Shown here: positions 48,006 to 56,795 of the stretch, in pieces | How positions within the stretch are numbered: the first letter of the stretch is position 1 | How the letters are laid out: the number at the start of each line of letters is the position of its first letter | Source of the DNA: Solibacillus isronensis | GTDB lineage: Bacteria; Bacillota; Bacilli; Bacillales_A; Planococcaceae | DNA: 64,000 nucleotides | Direction of reading: 5' to 3' | Assembly: GCF_900168685.1 (NCBI RefSeq) | Contig: NZ_FVZN01000014.1 | Coordinates: 2,232,001-2,296,000, forward strand | Made by a program: the position numbers and the translations under genes | Notes under the pieces: generated by a model | What the model saw: the letters and a program-made list of their open reading frames with translations, nothing else | The model's database searches: none | Told to the model about the DNA's origin: nothing

Positions 48006-49157
48006 TTAAATTGATACTTGTTCCGCTTTTAATACATCTTTTAGTAAATTGACTGCTTCATCAATTTCTTGTTCGCTAACTGTTAAAGGAGGTAATAATC
48101 GAATCACTTTCGGGCCGGCTGCAACCGTTAATAGACCAGCTTTATCCAATGCTGCAACATACGGTGCCACATCTTCGCCACCAAGGCTTAGACCAAGCAT
48201 TAAACCTTTTCCTTGAACCGAATATTTATCTTCCGGAAAAGCTTCTTCCAGCTTATTAATAAAATACGCCGATTTTTGTTTAACATTCTCCAAAAAGGCA
48301 TCATTGAATATTTGATCGATAACTGTTTGTGCAACGGCAACACCTAATGGATTTCCGCCGAATGTCGTACCGTGTGTACCGGCATTAAATGTATTAAACA
48401 GCTTTTCTGTCCCGAGGATCCCCCCAATTGGGAAACCGCCACCAAGACCTTTTGCCATTGACACAATATCCGGTTTAATAGCTGTCTGCTCATATGCAAA
48501 ACGTGTTCCTGTACGTCCGATACCTGTTTGTACTTCATCAACAATAACTAAAATATCCGATGATTGCTGAATTTCATGAATGGCTTTCGCGAATTCATCC
48601 GTTGCAGGATTTACTCCGCCTTCACCTTGAATCATTTCAAGCATAATCGCAGCAGTATCCGCATCAACTGCAGCTTTTAATGCTTCTACATCATTAAACG
48701 GCAATGTAATAAACTCGCTTACTAAAGGACCGAAGCCTTTACGTACTTTATCTTGTCCAGTTGCGCTCATCGCACCAAATGTACGCCCGTGAAAGCTCTG
48801 TTCAAACACAATGATTTTATGTTTCCCTGTATGCTTACGTGCTAATTTAATAGCCGCTTCGTTCGCCTCTGCACCACTATTACAGAAGAATGCATACGAT
48901 AAATGCAAATCTTCCACTAATGATGCAGCAAGTTTTTCCTGTCCTGGACTTTCAAATAAGTTACTAATATGCCACAACTTTTGACTTTGTTTTTGAATCG
49001 CATCAACGATTAATGGATGTGCATGCCCTAAACTACAAACGGCAATGCCGCTCGTAAAATCTAAATATCTTTTCCCTGTCGTATCAAATACTTCTGTTCC
49101 TTTTCCTTCGACAATAGCAAAAGGTCTTCTTGCGTAATTTTGGAATAATGCACTCAT
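48006..49157 (-). CDS. argD: acetylornithine aminotransferase
   Basis: PLP-dependent transamination of N-acetylglutamate semialdehyde to N-acetylornithine. 383 residues of the class III aminotransferase fold; the PLP lysine is in SMAKGLGGGFP and the cofactor-binding aspartate in VIVDEVQTGIGRTG. Its ATG overlaps the argB stop by four bases (ATGA). Last gene of argCJBD here; in B. subtilis carAB and argF follow, but here the operon ends at a terminator. Confidence 0.93.
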   Translation of the reverse strand: MSALFQNYARRPFAIVEGKGTEVFDTTGKRYLDFTSGIAVCSLGHAHPLIVDAIQKQSQKLWHISNLFESPGQEKLAASLVEDLHLSYAFFCNSGAEANEAAIKLARKHTGKHKIIVFEQSFHGRTFGAMSATGQDKVRKGFGPLVSEFITLPFNDVEALKAAVDADTAAIMLEMIQGEGGVNPATDEFAKAIHEIQQSSDILVIVDEVQTGIGRTGTRFAYEQTAIKPDIVSMAKGLGGGFPIGGILGTEKLFNTFNAGTHGTTFGGNPLGVAVAQTVIDQIFNDAFLENVKQKSAYFINKLEEAFPEDKYSVQGKGLMLGLSLGGEDVAPYVAALDKAGLLTVAAGPKVIRLLPPLTVSEQEIDEAVNLLKDVLKAEQVSI

Positions 49158-49930
49158 TTCACTAGCTCCTCACTTAAAATAGTCGTCCCGGTTAAAGTTT
49201 CATTAACAATTTGTACAGAAGGAATGCCTGCCTTCAAACAATTAAGGGCGCCTTGTACTTTCGGAATCATCCCTCCGTATATATGCCCTTCGCCAATCCA
49301 TTGTTCGATTAAGCCTGGTGTCACTTCCGTCTGGTATTCATCCTGTATGCGAATACCGGCGACATCCGTCACAAGCAGGAGACAATCTGCCTCGACAGCC
49401 AATGCAATTTCACTTGCCACTGTATCGCCATTGATATTCAGCGCCTGCCCATCCTTCGTTGCACCGATACAAGCAATAACAGGTACAATTCCAGCTTCCG
49501 TCAAAGAGTTTAACATATTAATATTAACATGCTTCACTTCTCCTACATATGCGTAAGTTTCATAATCTAAAAATTCACTCTCTAGCAACCCGCCATCAAA
49601 CCCATTCAGTCCAATGGCAGAAATACTTGCTGAATGGAGCTCATGGACGAGTGAAGGATTTACTTTTCCGATTAAAGTTGACTGTACAATATCGATCATT
49701 TCTTCACTCGTTACACGCAGTCCATTTACTGTATGGGACTCGATTCCGGCAGCAGCTAATTCGCGGTTGATCGCAGGTCCTCCACCATGGGTAATAATGA
49801 GTTGGATACCTTGTTCCTGCAATGCTTTAAAATTGCGAAAGAAGGTCTCGTTAAGACCTTCTAATGTGCTGCCACCAAGCTTGATGACCATTTTACGAGC
49901 GGTATGATGCGTTGATTTGAACGTAGTCAT
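49154..49930 (-). CDS. argB: acetylglutamate kinase
   Basis: Phosphorylates N-acetylglutamate. Amino-acid-kinase fold with VIKLGGSTL, THGGGPAINREL, and the C-terminal VTDVAGI and GGMIPKVQGA. Two starts are possible. ATG at 49930 lies inside the end of argJ, about 11 bases after GGGGGTG, giving 258 residues. ATG at 49891 lies one base after the argJ stop, matches the family's usual beginning (MVIKLGGS) and has no ribosome site, but could be reached by coupling. Confidence 0.9.
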   Translation of the reverse strand: MTTFKSTHHTARKMVIKLGGSTLEGLNETFFRNFKALQEQGIQLIITHGGGPAINRELAAAGIESHTVNGLRVTSEEMIDIVQSTLIGKVNPSLVHELHSASISAIGLNGFDGGLLESEFLDYETYAYVGEVKHVNINMLNSLTEAGIVPVIACIGATKDGQALNINGDTVASEIALAVEADCLLLVTDVAGIRIQDEYQTEVTPGLIEQWIGEGHIYGGMIPKVQGALNCLKAGIPSVQIVNETLTGTTILSEELVK

Positions 49931-51116
49931 AAGTCAAATCACACCCCCATGCAAATCCGTGCCCTTTACCGACTTCAAGTGACACATATATTTTTACTTC
50001 ATGCTGTTTTAAAATTTCGATGAGCTCTTCTTCGGAAAACTTAATTGGTTCGCCATTTTCCACCATTGTTGCTCCACCAATTTTAATTGTGATTTTATCA
50101 GGATCGATTACAGCTCCGGAATAGCCAACTGCTGCAATAATACGTCCCCAGTTTGCATCACAGCCAAATACTGCTGTTTTTACTAGTGGTGAACCTACAA
50201 CTGTCTTCGCGATTTTACGTGCTTCTTCATCTGAAACTGCTCCATCCACTTCTACTTCAATCAGCTTTGTCGCACCTTCCCCGTCACGTGCAATTGACTT
50301 TGCTAAATCTTCTGATACGAGACGTAGTGCTGTGTAGAAGTTTTCCCAGTCTGGATGTGCAGGAGATAGCGGCTCATTTCCTGCTAAGCCATTTGCCATT
50401 ACAATAACTGTATCGTTCGTTGATGTATCTCCATCAACCGTGATCGAGTTGAATGTGCAATCCGTTACACTCGATAATGCTTTTTGCAGCTCTTCTGATG
50501 CAATATTGGCATCAGTTGTAATAAAGCCGAGCATTGTCGCCATATTCGGTTCAATCATTCCAGAGCCTTTAGCTGTTCCTGAAACAATTACTTCCTTGCC
50601 ATCAATGATCGTTGCATAAGTTGTATTTTTCATTACTGTATCTGTCGTTAAAATTGCCTGTGAAAAATCAATACCGCTCTCTAGCTTTGAATCCGGATTT
50701 AATAGCTCCACACCTTTTTTAACTGGCTCCATCTTCATAATTTCCCCTATGACACCCGTAGAGGCTACCCCTACCAAATTAGATGCAATGCCAAGTTTTT
50801 GCGCGGCAAGCAGTTGCATTTCATATGCGTCCAATAAACCTTGTTTGCCTGTGCATGCATTGGCATTTCCTGAATTTACGATAATCGCCTGCATTTTTTC
50901 CGTTTCATATACAACTTCTTTTGTTACTTTTAATGGTGCTGCCTGGACTGCATTTGTTGTAAAAACACCGGCAACGCTTGCTGGTACTTCGCTTACTAGA
51001 ATCGCTAAATCTTTTTTCTTATGTTTAAGTCCGCAATGAACACCTGCTGCAGTAAACCCTTTTGGTGATACGATATTTTTGCTTGATAATTTTTTCATTT
51101 CTATTGTTGAAGTCAT
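49893..51116 (-). CDS. argJ: bifunctional ornithine acetyltransferase / N-acetylglutamate synthase
   Basis: Recycles the acetyl group from N-acetylornithine to glutamate. 407 residues. The self-cleavage and nucleophile threonine is in GMIEPNMATMLGF, where the precursor splits into alpha and beta chains. ATG after GGGAGGG. It lies 19 bases downstream of argC and overlaps the longer form of argB by 38 bases. Confidence 0.95.
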   Translation of the reverse strand: MTSTIEMKKLSSKNIVSPKGFTAAGVHCGLKHKKKDLAILVSEVPASVAGVFTTNAVQAAPLKVTKEVVYETEKMQAIIVNSGNANACTGKQGLLDAYEMQLLAAQKLGIASNLVGVASTGVIGEIMKMEPVKKGVELLNPDSKLESGIDFSQAILTTDTVMKNTTYATIIDGKEVIVSGTAKGSGMIEPNMATMLGFITTDANIASEELQKALSSVTDCTFNSITVDGDTSTNDTVIVMANGLAGNEPLSPAHPDWENFYTALRLVSEDLAKSIARDGEGATKLIEVEVDGAVSDEEARKIAKTVVGSPLVKTAVFGCDANWGRIIAAVGYSGAVIDPDKITIKIGGATMVENGEPIKFSEEELIEILKQHEVKIYVSLEVGKGHGFAWGCDLTYDYVQINASYRS

Positions 51117-51135
51117 CTAATGACCCTCCCTTAAA

Positions 51136-52170
51136 TTAAATAAAATACGGAACGAGTTGTAAGCCTGTTTGCTGCGGAATACCGAATTGGACATTCATGT
51201 TCTGAATTGCCTGGCCGGCCGCTCCTTTAACTAAATTATCGATCACCCCGATAATCGTTGCCCGATTTGTCCTTTCATCAAGTTGCACATATATGTCGCA
51301 ATAGTTTGAACCTTTAACGCGGTTTGTACCTACTGCTGAAGCCTGTTGAATGACACGGACAAATGGATGATCCTTATACGTTTCTGTTAAACAGTCCACT
51401 AATTGTTTTTGTGTTACTCCTTCCGTTACTTGTGCATAGGAAGTTGCTAAAATACCGCGTGTCATCGGGACTAGATGAGTATTAAATGTTATTTTTGTGT
51501 CGATATCGGTAAACATTGAAATCGCTTGTTCGATTTCGGGAATGTGCTGGTGTTCATTAATTTTATAAATCGAGAAGCTTTCATTTGCTTCACTGAAATG
51601 TGTTGCTTGTGAAGGTTTGTTACCTGCTCCTGAAATTCCGCTCTTCGCATCGATGACCAAGTAGCTCGGATCAATTAACCGATGTTTTATAAGAGGCAAG
51701 ATGGATAATAAAACAGCCGTTGGATAACAGCCCGGGTTGGCAATTAAATGGGCTTTTTCAATAGCCGGCTCATTCCACTCCGTTAATCCGTATACACTTC
51801 GGTCCACTACTTCCTGTGGAGCCGGATTTTTTTTATACCATGTTTCATAGTTTGCTAAATTTTTCAGCCGGAAGTCCCCGGATAAATCGATTAATTTTGG
51901 TCCCCGTTCAACTAAAGAAGGGAAAATCGTACTTGATACTCCAGACGGTGTACTTGCAAATACAACATCGTATTCCGCCAATGCATCATCGTCCAATTTA
52001 AGTAATGGCTGATTATAAATATCCGTTAAATGTGGAAATTTATCCGAAAATTGAGTTCCTTCATCAGAGGATGTAAATAATCCAATTTCTTCTACTTCTT
52101 TATGATTATGCAAAAACCGTAGTAGTTCTAGTCCGCCGTACCCTGTTGCACCAATAATACCTGCTTTCAT
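51136..52170 (-). CDS. argC: N-acetyl-gamma-glutamyl-phosphate reductase
   Basis: Third step of arginine synthesis, NADPH-dependent. 344 residues: N-terminal GATGYGGLELLRFL, the catalytic cysteine in IANPGCYPTAVLL, and the histidine segment TPHLVPMTRGI-like (THLVPMTRGIL). First gene of argCJBD, behind a good promoter and a candidate ARG box. ATG after AGGTGAC. Confidence 0.95.
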   Translation of the reverse strand: MKAGIIGATGYGGLELLRFLHNHKEVEEIGLFTSSDEGTQFSDKFPHLTDIYNQPLLKLDDDALAEYDVVFASTPSGVSSTIFPSLVERGPKLIDLSGDFRLKNLANYETWYKKNPAPQEVVDRSVYGLTEWNEPAIEKAHLIANPGCYPTAVLLSILPLIKHRLIDPSYLVIDAKSGISGAGNKPSQATHFSEANESFSIYKINEHQHIPEIEQAISMFTDIDTKITFNTHLVPMTRGILATSYAQVTEGVTQKQLVDCLTETYKDHPFVRVIQQASAVGTNRVKGSNYCDIYVQLDERTNRATIIGVIDNLVKGAAGQAIQNMNVQFGIPQQTGLQLVPYFI

Positions 52171-52233
52171 GTTGTCACCTCGTCATTTTTATGTAGCCGA
52201 AAAAATTTTTACGAATTCTAAATGATAAAAATA

Positions 52234-52262
52234 AGTATAAGTATGTATATTTATTTAGTCAA
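52234..52262 (-). promoter_or_regulatory. sigma-A promoter of argCJBD
   Basis: TTGACT (52257-52262), 17 bases, TATACT (52234-52239) on the minus strand, 64 bases upstream of the argC start. Confidence 0.75.
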
Positions 52263-52300
52263 CTGTATTTTTATATAATTGTAGATTATTCTAAATTATC

Positions 52301-52318
52301 ATTAAATAATAATGCAAA
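52301..52318. promoter_or_regulatory. candidate ARG box upstream of argC
   Basis: TTTGCATTATTATTTAAT on the minus strand matches the ArgR/AhrC consensus WNTGAATWWWWATTCANW at 16 of 18 positions. It lies about 40 bases upstream of the -35 box, further than a classic repressor site. Confidence 0.35.
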
Positions 52319-52343
52319 AGGCGCCTACATATGTAAGCGCCCC
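52314..52343 (-). terminator. acsA terminator
   Basis: GGCGC / GCGCC outer stem with inner TACAT / ATGTA and one mismatch, followed on the minus strand by CTTTTG. It overlaps the candidate ARG box by a few bases. Confidence 0.7.
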
Positions 52344-52369
52344 GATTTCAGAAGTACTGGCATATAAAG

Positions 52370-54097
52370 TTAATCTTCCATTGTTGATAAGTCGCCTGCC
52401 GGTAAATCGAGTTCCCACGCCTTTAACACGCGGCGCATAATTTTACCGCTTCGAGTTTTCGGCAACTTATCTCTGAATTCAATTTCTCGTGGTGCTGAAT
52501 GGGCAGATAATCCTGTTTTTACAAAGTCCCGAATATTCGTTTCAAGCGCTTCACTAGGCTCTACCCCTTCGCGTAATGAAATAAATGCCTTTATAATTTC
52601 ACCGCGCACCGGGTCTGGTTTACCAATTACACCTGCTTCCACTACATCAGGATGTTCAAGCAGTTTACTTTCCACTTCAAATGGTCCAACTCGTTCTCCA
52701 GCCGTCATAATAACATCGTCTACTCGACCTTGGAACCAGAAATATCCTTCCTCATCCTTAAATGCAGAATCTCCTGAAACATACCATTCTCCTTTTAAGA
52801 AATAAGATTCATAGCGTTCGGGATTCCCCCAAATTTGCCGCATCATCGCCGGCCACCCTTTTTTGATAGCCAAATTCCCCATCGTATAAGGCGGTACTTC
52901 ATTGCCTTGATCATCTACAATCGTTGCATAAATTCCCGGCACAGGTTTGCCCATTGAGCCCGGCTTAATATCCATCGATGGGTAGTTGCAGATCATATGA
53001 CCCCCTGTTTCCGTCATCCACCATGTGTCGTGAATACGATGATTTAAAATCTCCATACCCCATTTCACTACTTCCGGGTTTAATGGTTCACCAACCGATA
53101 AAACGTGACGAAGTGTAGAAAGATTATATTTACCGATAATATTCGGACCTGCACCCATCAACATTCGAAATGCGGTTGGCGCACTATACCATACCGTGAC
53201 TCCATATTCCTCAATTGCTCCATACCAAGATTGTGGACTGAAACGCCCCCCGATAACTACATTCGTCACACCATTTAACCATGGACCAAATATTCCGTAA
53301 GCTGTCCCAGTCACCCAACCAGGATCGGCTGTGCACCAGTAAATATCATCTTCCTTCAAATCCAGTACCCACTGTGCTGTCTGATATTGCTGAACCATTG
53401 CATAATGGACCTGCAATACCCCTTTTGGAGCACCTGTTGAGCCGGAAGTATAATGCAAAAGGGAGCCATCTTCCTTATCGACCCATTCAATGTCAAAATC
53501 CTGAGATGCCTCTGCAAAGTATTTATTAAAATCTAATATCTTATCAGTTTCTTCTATATTTTCCCCGACTACAAAAACCGTTTTTAAATGCGGCAGCTTT
53601 TCTAGCGGTACTCTGTTCAACAGTGCAGGCGTTGTAATGATTGCTGTCGCCTCACTATCCATTAAACGGTCATATACCGCACCTTCCATAAATGCTTCAA
53701 ATAATGGCCCAACAATTGCGCCAATTTTCAATGCACCAATTAAGCTGAAATAAAGCTCCGGCGTGCGTGGCATAAAAATAAAAATACGTTCCCCTTTTTT
53801 TAAGTCCGCCTTTTCCTTCAACACATTCGCAGCTTTATTCGTATGACGTTTCATATCATAAAAAGAATAGGCTTCTTTTCTGTTCCCATCATTATAATAA
53901 AGAGCGACTTTGTTTTTGCGGTGTGATGTTGCGTGCCGGTCTATTGCTTCATATGCAATATTGACCTTCCCCGTTTCAAACCAAGAAAATGCTGTTTCAC
54001 TATGTTGCCAATCATGATTCGCAGCTGTTTCCTCATAATTTTTTAGATTATGTTCCCCCGGAATAACTGCAAGCTTTTCCATTGTTTTCATCCCCAT
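52370..54097 (-). CDS. acsA: acetyl-CoA synthetase
   Basis: Activates acetate to acetyl-CoA through acetyl-AMP. 575 residues. P-loop LLHYTSGSTGAPKGV, DTWWMTETGG, hinge YVSGDSAF, and the catalytic lysine K552 in PKTRSGKIMRR, the residue that AcuA acetylates in B. subtilis. The frame extends 11 codons upstream, but ATG at 54097 follows AAGGGGA. Divergent from acuABC, exactly as in Bacillus, so enzyme and modifier genes share one control region. Confidence 0.95.
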   Translation of the reverse strand: MGMKTMEKLAVIPGEHNLKNYEETAANHDWQHSETAFSWFETGKVNIAYEAIDRHATSHRKNKVALYYNDGNRKEAYSFYDMKRHTNKAANVLKEKADLKKGERIFIFMPRTPELYFSLIGALKIGAIVGPLFEAFMEGAVYDRLMDSEATAIITTPALLNRVPLEKLPHLKTVFVVGENIEETDKILDFNKYFAEASQDFDIEWVDKEDGSLLHYTSGSTGAPKGVLQVHYAMVQQYQTAQWVLDLKEDDIYWCTADPGWVTGTAYGIFGPWLNGVTNVVIGGRFSPQSWYGAIEEYGVTVWYSAPTAFRMLMGAGPNIIGKYNLSTLRHVLSVGEPLNPEVVKWGMEILNHRIHDTWWMTETGGHMICNYPSMDIKPGSMGKPVPGIYATIVDDQGNEVPPYTMGNLAIKKGWPAMMRQIWGNPERYESYFLKGEWYVSGDSAFKDEEGYFWFQGRVDDVIMTAGERVGPFEVESKLLEHPDVVEAGVIGKPDPVRGEIIKAFISLREGVEPSEALETNIRDFVKTGLSAHSAPREIEFRDKLPKTRSGKIMRRVLKAWELDLPAGDLSTMED

Positions 54098-54147
54098 GAA
54101 AAATCCCCTTTCATTAAAAACTACAATCATTTTACAATAAAAATACT

Positions 54148-54176
54148 ATAATAGGCAAAATATTTAAAACTTTCAA
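54148..54176 (-). promoter_or_regulatory. sigma-A promoter of acsA
   Basis: TTGAAA (54171-54176), 17 bases, TATTAT (54148-54153) on the minus strand. Confidence 0.75.
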
Positions 54177-54199
54177 TCAATTTAATTACATCTCGCGAA

Positions 54200-54233
54200 T
54201 TTAAGCGTATTTTCGCATGAAATAGAGTATAAT
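54200..54233 (+). promoter_or_regulatory. acuABC promoter region with a cre-like site
   Basis: TATAAT (54228-54233) lies 28 bases before acuA; no clear -35. TTTAAGCGTATTTT (54200-54213) agrees with the 14-base core of cre at 12 positions and covers the -35 area. CcpA control of both divergent units is known in B. subtilis; here it is inference. Confidence 0.4.
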
Positions 54234-54261
54234 AGATGTATTAAAAGCAGGTGGTGTGATT

Positions 54262-54894
54262 ATGATTCATGTGAAAAATTATTATCGTCTTGAATTCAAA
54301 ACGAAGAATGGTAATGTTTTAGTAGAAGGACCTGTTTCTTCCGAAAAACTAGCTACCTACACATTACATGAAGATTTAAAAGCTTTTAGACCTTCCCATC
54401 AGCAGCATGAAGCCCTTGTCGGGATTGCTAAGCTGGAAGAAGGGCGCATTATTGTCATTCGACAGGATAACATTATCGTCGGCTATGTTACGTATCTCTA
54501 TCCAGATCCGTTGGAACGCTGGTCTGAAGATCGGATTCAAAATATGATTGAGCTTGGCGCCATTGAAGTCATTCCTGCTTTTAGAGGATCCGGTGCAGGC
54601 AAAAAATTATTGGAAGTATCATTTATGGATGATGCAATGGAAGATTATTTAGTGATTACAACTGAATATTACTGGCATTGGGATTTAAAAGGAACAGGTT
54701 TATCTGTTTGGGAATATAGGAATATGATGGAGAGAATGATGACTTCTGTCAATTTCGAATATTATGCAACAGATGATCCTGAAATTACATCCCATCCTGC
54801 CAACTGTCTAATGGCGCGTGTAGGGGCACGTGTTGAAAATGAGACATTGGAGAGATTTGACAGACTTCGCTTTAGAAATCGTTTCATGTATTAA
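54262..54894 (+). CDS. acuA: acetoin utilization protein AcuA (GNAT acetyltransferase)
   Basis: Protein lysine acetyltransferase that inactivates AcsA. 210 residues, the B. subtilis length. The GNAT acetyl-CoA loop is visible as IPAFRGSGAGKKLLE. ATG at 54262 lies seven bases after AGGTGG; an upstream GTG overlaps that site. First gene of acuABC. Confidence 0.93.
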   Translation: MIHVKNYYRLEFKTKNGNVLVEGPVSSEKLATYTLHEDLKAFRPSHQQHEALVGIAKLEEGRIIVIRQDNIIVGYVTYLYPDPLERWSEDRIQNMIELGAIEVIPAFRGSGAGKKLLEVSFMDDAMEDYLVITTEYYWHWDLKGTGLSVWEYRNMMERMMTSVNFEYYATDDPEITSHPANCLMARVGARVENETLERFDRLRFRNRFMY

Positions 54895-54919
54895 TTCTTA
54901 TCACAAAGGGGAATGAACA

Positions 54920-55567
54920 ATGATTGTCGAAGAAATTATGCAAAGAGAGATACATACACTCCTGCCTGAAAACACAGTACGTGATGCTGTGCGTCTTATG
55001 CGAGATAAAAATATCCGTCATGTGCCAATTGTTAACAAAGAGAAACTTGTTGTAGGAATCATTACAGACCATGACTTGAAAAATGCTTTGCCATCTCGTT
55101 TGCGCGAAGAACCGGACTCTACGATTTATGATGCCCCAATCGAGAAAATCATGGTTAAAAATCCGATAGTCGGTCATCCGCTAGACTTCGTTGAAGAAGT
55201 GGCCATGACGTTTTATGATGCTAAAATCAGCTGTTTACCTATTGTTACTGCCGGAAAACTTGTCGGCATCGTAACGACGACTGATTTACTATATACTTAT
55301 ATCGAATTAACAGGCGCACATAAGCCTGGTTCTAAAATTGATATTCGGGTAAATGACAAACCCGGCATGCTTTTTGAGATAACGAAAGTATTCCATGAAA
55401 ACAAGGCAAATGTATTAAGTGTTCTCGTATATCCAGATGGTGAAAATGTGAAATCCCGAATTGTAAGTGTTCGTTTACAAGTAATCAATCCGCTGCATAT
55501 TATTGAAGAATTGCGAAAGCAAGGATACGATGTATTGTGGCCAAACTTGCCTGGCGTCACTTTATGA
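54920..55567 (+). CDS. acuB: AcuB, tandem CBS plus ACT domains
   Basis: 215 residues: two CBS domains (about 1-62 and 75-135) that usually bind adenine nucleotides, and a C-terminal ACT-like domain (about 142-215, starting DIRVNDKPGMLFEITKVF). Its biochemical role is not settled; its place between acuA and acuC suggests a sensor of energy state for AcsA modification. ATG after AAAGGGG. Stop overlaps the acuC start (ATGA). Confidence 0.92.
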   Translation: MIVEEIMQREIHTLLPENTVRDAVRLMRDKNIRHVPIVNKEKLVVGIITDHDLKNALPSRLREEPDSTIYDAPIEKIMVKNPIVGHPLDFVEEVAMTFYDAKISCLPIVTAGKLVGIVTTTDLLYTYIELTGAHKPGSKIDIRVNDKPGMLFEITKVFHENKANVLSVLVYPDGENVKSRIVSVRLQVINPLHIIEELRKQGYDVLWPNLPGVTL

Positions 55568-56727
55568 AAAAAGCTGTATTTATTTATTCACCAGAACAAC
55601 TCACTTACAAATTTTCGGACACACACCCGTTTAACCATAAGCGATTACACTTAACGATTGATTTACTGAAAAGTATCGGTGCACTCCAAGATGAGGATAT
55701 CGTCCCTGCTCGTATTGCAACAGATGAAGAAATTGCGCTGGCTCACGACTTGCAGTATATTGAAATTGTAAAAAAAGCAGGTCATGGCGAGTTAACAGCT
55801 CAGCAAGGGGAACCATATGGTATTGGTACAGAGGATACACCGATTTTCAAAAATATGCACGAAGCAAGCGCACTATTAGTCGGCGGGACTTTACAGGCGG
55901 TCGACCAAGTACTGCAAGGTAAATCTCAGCACGCATTAAACTTGGGCGGCGGTCTTCATCACGGTTTCCGTGGAAGAGCTTCCGGTTTTTGCATTTATAA
56001 CGATAGCAGCGTAGCTATTAAATATATTCAGAAAAAGTACGGGCTGCGTGTTTTATATGTAGATACTGACGCACATCACGGCGATGGTGTTCAATGGACT
56101 TTTTATGATGACCCGAATGTATGTACATTATCCATTCATGAGACAGGACGCTATTTGTTTCCGGGTACAGGCAATATAACAGAACGCGGGAATGGTGAAG
56201 GGTACGGGACTTCTTTTAACTTCCCTATTGATGCGTTTACGGAAGATGAGAGCTTCTTGGAAATATATGAACAGTCAATGCGGGAAGTTTTTGAATTCTT
56301 CAAACCGGATGTTGTCTTGACACAAAATGGTGCAGATGCACATTATTTTGACCCTCTAACACATTTATACGGGACGATGAACATATATAAAGAAATACCA
56401 AAGCTTGCGCATAAATTGGCACATGAATATTGTGAAGGTCGCTGGATTGCAGTTGGTGGCGGAGGCTATGATATTTGGCGGGTTGTACCGCGGGCATGGT
56501 CACATATTTGGACAGAGATGACCGATCAGCCTGCTCCGACTGGACTGTTACCGCAGCAATGGCTTGATAAATGGCAATCGGAATCACCTGTTCCGCTAAT
56601 CCCGACTTGGGATGATCCAACACCTTTATATGATCCTATTCCGCGTAAAGCAGAAATTGAAGAAAAAAATGCACGAATGCTTGAAAAAGCACTACATATT
56701 ATTCGTACAGAAAAAAACCGTTCGTAA
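55564..56727 (+). CDS. acuC: AcuC, histone-deacetylase-family protein deacetylase
   Basis: Zinc-dependent deacetylase that reactivates AcsA. 387 residues, as in B. subtilis. Class I HDAC motifs are complete: GGGLHHGFRGRASGFCIYND, the zinc ligands in YVDTDAHHGDGVQ, LTQNGADAHYFDPL, and GGGGYD. ATG overlaps the acuB stop. Downstream, an insertion sequence now separates it from its original terminator. Confidence 0.94.
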   Translation: MKKAVFIYSPEQLTYKFSDTHPFNHKRLHLTIDLLKSIGALQDEDIVPARIATDEEIALAHDLQYIEIVKKAGHGELTAQQGEPYGIGTEDTPIFKNMHEASALLVGGTLQAVDQVLQGKSQHALNLGGGLHHGFRGRASGFCIYNDSSVAIKYIQKKYGLRVLYVDTDAHHGDGVQWTFYDDPNVCTLSIHETGRYLFPGTGNITERGNGEGYGTSFNFPIDAFTEDESFLEIYEQSMREVFEFFKPDVVLTQNGADAHYFDPLTHLYGTMNIYKEIPKLAHKLAHEYCEGRWIAVGGGGYDIWRVVPRAWSHIWTEMTDQPAPTGLLPQQWLDKWQSESPVPLIPTWDDPTPLYDPIPRKAEIEEKNARMLEKALHIIRTEKNRS

Positions 56728-56744
56728 CGATTGCTACAAAGTTC

Positions 56745-56752
56745 GAACAAAA
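56745..56752. repeat. left target-site duplication of the ISL3 element
   Basis: GAACAAAA directly abuts the left terminal repeat; the identical octamer lies on the other side of the element at 58125-58132. Eight-base duplications are the rule for the ISL3 family. Confidence 0.95.
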
Positions 56753-56775
56753 GGTTCTAAATCAAATGTTGGGGT
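56753..56775. repeat. left terminal inverted repeat of the ISL3 element
   Basis: 23 bases starting GGTTCTAAATCAAATG and ending GTTGGGGT; pairs with 58102-58124 at 18 positions. A further dyad GGGGTGAAAT / ATTTCATCCC follows inside the element. Confidence 0.9.
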
Positions 56776-56795
56776 GAAATTATTCTAAACAGATT

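Noticed and set aside
49224-49556. Long plus-strand open frame opposite argB
   Set aside because: It has no ribosome binding site and lies wholly within a well-supported gene on the other strand; its composition reflects the argB codon pattern.
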